Below, piece by piece: positions 61,544 to 64,000 of a stretch of 64,000 bases of DNA. The stretch spans positions 1 through 64,000 of the forward strand of contig NZ_FOBG01000005.1 in the NCBI RefSeq assembly GCF_900109645.1. The letters run 5' to 3'. The stretch is from Duganella sp. CF402. GTDB lineage: Bacteria > Pseudomonadota > Gammaproteobacteria > Burkholderiales > Burkholderiaceae_D. The notes below the pieces were generated by a model, which had not been told where the DNA came from, did no database searches, and saw nothing but the letters and a program-made list of their open reading frames with translations. The position numbers and the translations under genes were made by a program. Each line of letters begins with the position of its first letter. Positions within the stretch are counted from its first letter, which is position 1.

Positions 61544-63130
61544 ATGATCTGGATGGCGGCGGCTATGTCAAGAGACCCGTTTAGCAATGCTGAAGTCGCG
61601 ACAGTGAACCGCGTATGCGCGGTCGAATACGTTCGGATGTCGACTGAGCATCAGCAATATTCCACGGAAAATCAAGCATCAAAAATTCGCGAGTACGCAG
61701 CCCGGCGGGGCGTTGAGATAATTCGTACTTACGCTGATGCAGGCAAGAGTGGTCTACGTATTGACGGACGTGAAGCGTTGCAACGGCTGCTCCGTGACGT
61801 CGAGAGTGGGGCTAATGAGTTCCAGATGATCCTGGTGTATGACGTGAGCCGTTGGGGACGATTCCAAGATGCTGATGAAAGTGCGTACTACGAGTATCGC
61901 TGCCGTCGGGCTGGCATCCAAGTAGTGTACTGCGCCGAGCAATTCGAAAACGATGGCTCGCCAGTATCCACAATTGTGAAAGGAGTTAAACGGGCTATGG
62001 CTGGCGAATATAGCCGTGAGCTCTCGGCCAAAGTCTTTGCTGGCCAATGCCGCCTGATCGAGCTCGGCTACCGCCAAGGTGGTCCGGCCGGGTATGGGCT
62101 ACGGAGAGTTCTCATTGATCAAAATGGGTGCCTCAAGACGGAGCTTCAAAGAGGAGAGCATAAGAGTTTACAAACAGATCGGGTGATCCTTGTTTCCGGG
62201 CCGGACGAGGAGGTCGAAACCGTCAATCAGATGTACCGGTGGTTTATCGAAGAAAGTCTTATTGAATCTGAAATCGCAACGAGGTTAAACAATCTCGGAC
62301 TCAAGACAGATTTGGGCCGGTCTTGGACGCGTGCTACGGTGCACGAGGTCTTGACCAATGAGAAGTACATCGGTAATAACGTGTACAACCGTACCTCTTT
62401 CAAGCTCAAAAAAATCAGGGTGGTAAACACGCCGGATATGTGGGTCCGTAAGGAGAGTGCCTTTGCTCCGATCGTTCCGAGTGAAATTTTCTATACCGTG
62501 CGTGGAATCATGACAGCACGCGCCCGACGCTACTCGGATGAGGAGCTGATTACGAGACTGCGCAATCTATACCAGAATCGCGGCTTTCTATCTGGATTAG
62601 TAATTAACGAGACAGAAGGTATGCCGTCCACAGCTGTCTACTCGCATCGCTTTGGGAGTCTGTTAAGGGCTTACGAGACTGTGGGCTTTTCGCCCGATCG
62701 AGACTATCGCTATCTGGAGGCAAATAGGTTTTTGCGCGGCTATCACCCTGAAGTTGTCGGACAGGTAGAACGCGCCATTGCGGACTTAGGCGGGTTGGTT
62801 GTCAGAGATCCAGCGACAGAAATGTTATGGCTAAATGGAGAGTTCAGCATCTCGCTGGTCCTGGCTCGGTGCCAAGAACATGGTGTGGGCCGCTACTCGT
62901 GGAAGATACGGTTCGATACCAGCCTCGCTCCGGATATTACTGTCGCTGTGCGTTTGGATCGAACGAACCGAAATGCGCTCGACTACTATCTTCTTCCTCG
63001 GCTCGATTTTGATGACGCGCGTATCAGCCTTAAGGAAAGCAATCCCATCGAGTTTGAGGCTTACCATTTTGACTCCCTGGACTATCTCTACGGCATGGCG
63101 GAGCGCGTGAGAGTAAGAAAGGCTGCCTAA
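61544..63130 (+). CDS. Large serine recombinase family protein
   Basis: The 528-residue protein has an N-terminal resolvase domain with AVEYVRMSTEHQQYSTENQ (catalytic Ser in R-M-S-T), ILVYDVSRWGRFQDADE and GVKRAMAGEYSRELSAKV, then a 'recombinase' domain (EKYIGNNVYNRTSFKLKK). The C-terminal ~180 residues lack the usual Cys zinc ribbon and instead contain LYQNRGFLSGLVINETEG and HRFGSLLRAYETVGF, a pattern I associate with homing-endonuclease-associated repeats. Starts at 61544, 61553 or 61565 are possible. The recombinase gene ends one base before the RepB-like gene, so they form one operon. It likely moves this module in and out of DNA. Confidence 0.9.
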   Translation: MIWMAAAMSRDPFSNAEVATVNRVCAVEYVRMSTEHQQYSTENQASKIREYAARRGVEIIRTYADAGKSGLRIDGREALQRLLRDVESGANEFQMILVYDVSRWGRFQDADESAYYEYRCRRAGIQVVYCAEQFENDGSPVSTIVKGVKRAMAGEYSRELSAKVFAGQCRLIELGYRQGGPAGYGLRRVLIDQNGCLKTELQRGEHKSLQTDRVILVSGPDEEVETVNQMYRWFIEESLIESEIATRLNNLGLKTDLGRSWTRATVHEVLTNEKYIGNNVYNRTSFKLKKIRVVNTPDMWVRKESAFAPIVPSEIFYTVRGIMTARARRYSDEELITRLRNLYQNRGFLSGLVINETEGMPSTAVYSHRFGSLLRAYETVGFSPDRDYRYLEANRFLRGYHPEVVGQVERAIADLGGLVVRDPATEMLWLNGEFSISLVLARCQEHGVGRYSWKIRFDTSLAPDITVAVRLDRTNRNALDYYLLPRLDFDDARISLKESNPIEFEAYHFDSLDYLYGMAERVRVRKAA

Positions 63131-63131
63131 T

Positions 63132-64000
63132 ATGGAACAGTGGCCTACAGAAATGAAGATGATTCCGATCGATCTGATCGAGACTCTAAATCCACGAGAG
63201 CGCAATGCCAAGGTCTTCGACGATATCGTCGCGAACATAAGAACTATAGGCCTTAAAAAACCTATCACCGTAACGTTGAGAAAACGATCAGACGGAACGG
63301 AGCGCTATCTTCTTATCTGTGGAGAAGGGCGAGTTAAGGCATTCAAAGCCCTTGGACAGATGTCGATACCGGCGCTTGTAGTGACGGTGGATGATGAGGG
63401 GGCTCTCATCATGAACCTCACCGAGAACATCGCACGCCGACAATATCGGCCGCTAGAGGCGATGCAAGCAATCGAAAATTTACGGAAGAGTGGGTACGAT
63501 AAAAAAGACATCGCGGCCAAAACGGGCCTTCGTCCAGAGTATGTTCATGGCATTCTCTCATTGCTAAAGAACGGCGAAGAACGGTTGCTCGTTGCCGTGG
63601 CAAAGGGGCGAATTCCGTTGACTGCGGCGTTGACGATTGCTAACGCCGGCGATGACAACGCTGCAGTGCAAGTGGCGCTGCAGAACGCGTATGAATCTGG
63701 AGCATTGCGTGGACAACAGCTTCTGCAGGCCAGGAAGGTCATAGAGAACCGTCAAGTATTGGGCCCATCGGTTTCCACCGGCACAAAGCGCAAACGTGCG
63801 GATGTCACCACCTCCAGTCTGATCAGAACCTATCAAAAAGAGGTTTCTCGCCAAAAAATGATGGTCAAGAAAGCGGAGTTTGCCCAACAGCGCTTATTGT
63901 TCGTCACAGGAGCCTTACGCCAACTGTTGGTGGATGAGAACTTTACAACCCTCCTCAGAGCCGAAAGTCTTGATACGTTGCCAAAGTATCTTTCTGAACG
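63132..64000 (+). CDS. ParB/RepB-like partition protein, runs off the window end
   Basis: The frame from the ATG at 63132 (MEQWPTEMKMIPIDLI) stays open for 289 codons to the end of the window, so the stop lies beyond. It carries a ParB N-terminal domain: NPRERNAKVFDDIVANIRTIG, GEGRVKAFKALGQMSIPA and MNLTENIARRQYRPLEAMQA, then a helix-turn-helix (KKDIAAKTGLRPEYVHGILS). The C-terminal part resembles the RepB C-terminal domain. It follows the recombinase gene by one base. In this setting it is more likely a DNA-binding partner of the recombinase or element than a chromosome partition factor. Confidence 0.88.
   Translation, partial: MEQWPTEMKMIPIDLIETLNPRERNAKVFDDIVANIRTIGLKKPITVTLRKRSDGTERYLLICGEGRVKAFKALGQMSIPALVVTVDDEGALIMNLTENIARRQYRPLEAMQAIENLRKSGYDKKDIAAKTGLRPEYVHGILSLLKNGEERLLVAVAKGRIPLTAALTIANAGDDNAAVQVALQNAYESGALRGQQLLQARKVIENRQVLGPSVSTGTKRKRADVTTSSLIRTYQKEVSRQKMMVKKAEFAQQRLLFVTGALRQLLVDENFTTLLRAESLDTLPKYLSE

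Overview
The DNA is GC-rich (roughly 63-67% by eye) with compact operons and ATGA start/stop overlaps. Gene content (rfbFG, sox/fcc genes, tssFG, OmpW with an Anr/FNR-like box, DUF4148-like protein) suggests a betaproteobacterium of the Burkholderiales, most likely Oxalobacteraceae (Massilia/Duganella/Janthinobacterium-like). That placement is inference from gene style, not a search result.

Region 1 (1-40.5 kb) looks like one large surface-polymer and secretion locus. It is bounded by two relatives of a giant octapeptide-repeat protein: the 3' end of one at 1-1688 (+) and a complete 4186-residue one at 27973-40533 (-). Next to the first lie a type I secretion ATPase with a degenerate C39 domain and its HlyD adaptor (1957-5447). 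Between them are a CDP-sugar operon (rfbF, rfbG, C-methyltransferase, reductase, split transketolase; 5534-11300), a glycosyltransferase-acetyltransferase fusion, a sugar O-methyltransferase, a WavE-like protein, and a six-gene overlapping operon with two nucleotidyltransferases (14934-18340, -). A second minus-strand run (18401-27840) carries two multidomain TPR/SPINDLY-type (GT41) glycosyltransferases, a GT2 enzyme, and a ketoisomerase/aminotransferase/acyltransferase trio for a 3-acylamino-3,6-dideoxyhexose. My working model is that the Ser/Thr-rich giant proteins are glycosylated in the cytoplasm and then exported by the type I system. This is an inference.

Region 2 (40.7-48.5 kb) is mostly ordinary chromosome: NudC, FolE, a thioredoxin-like protein, a REPIN-like inverted repeat, a small secreted protein, a chemoreceptor, a lipoprotein, a divergent NAD(P)-binding protein/LysR pair, and OmpW.

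Region 3 (48.7-54.8 kb) is a tightly coupled operon joining a two-subunit IorAB-type molybdenum hydroxylase to soxX-soxY-soxZ-soxA and a flavocytochrome c sulfide dehydrogenase pair. It has no soxB or soxCD here, and its SoxY has a non-canonical C terminus.

Region 4 (54.8-64 kb) is more mosaic: a solute-binding protein, a stress-type protein, a solitary PemK/MazF-like toxin followed by a structured non-coding stretch, orphan type VI baseplate genes tssF-tssG, a vgrG remnant fused in frame to a helicase scrap, and then a lower-GC mobile-looking module (Cys-motif protein, large serine recombinase, RepB/ParB-like protein running off the window end). I saw no tRNA or rRNA genes and no CRISPR array.
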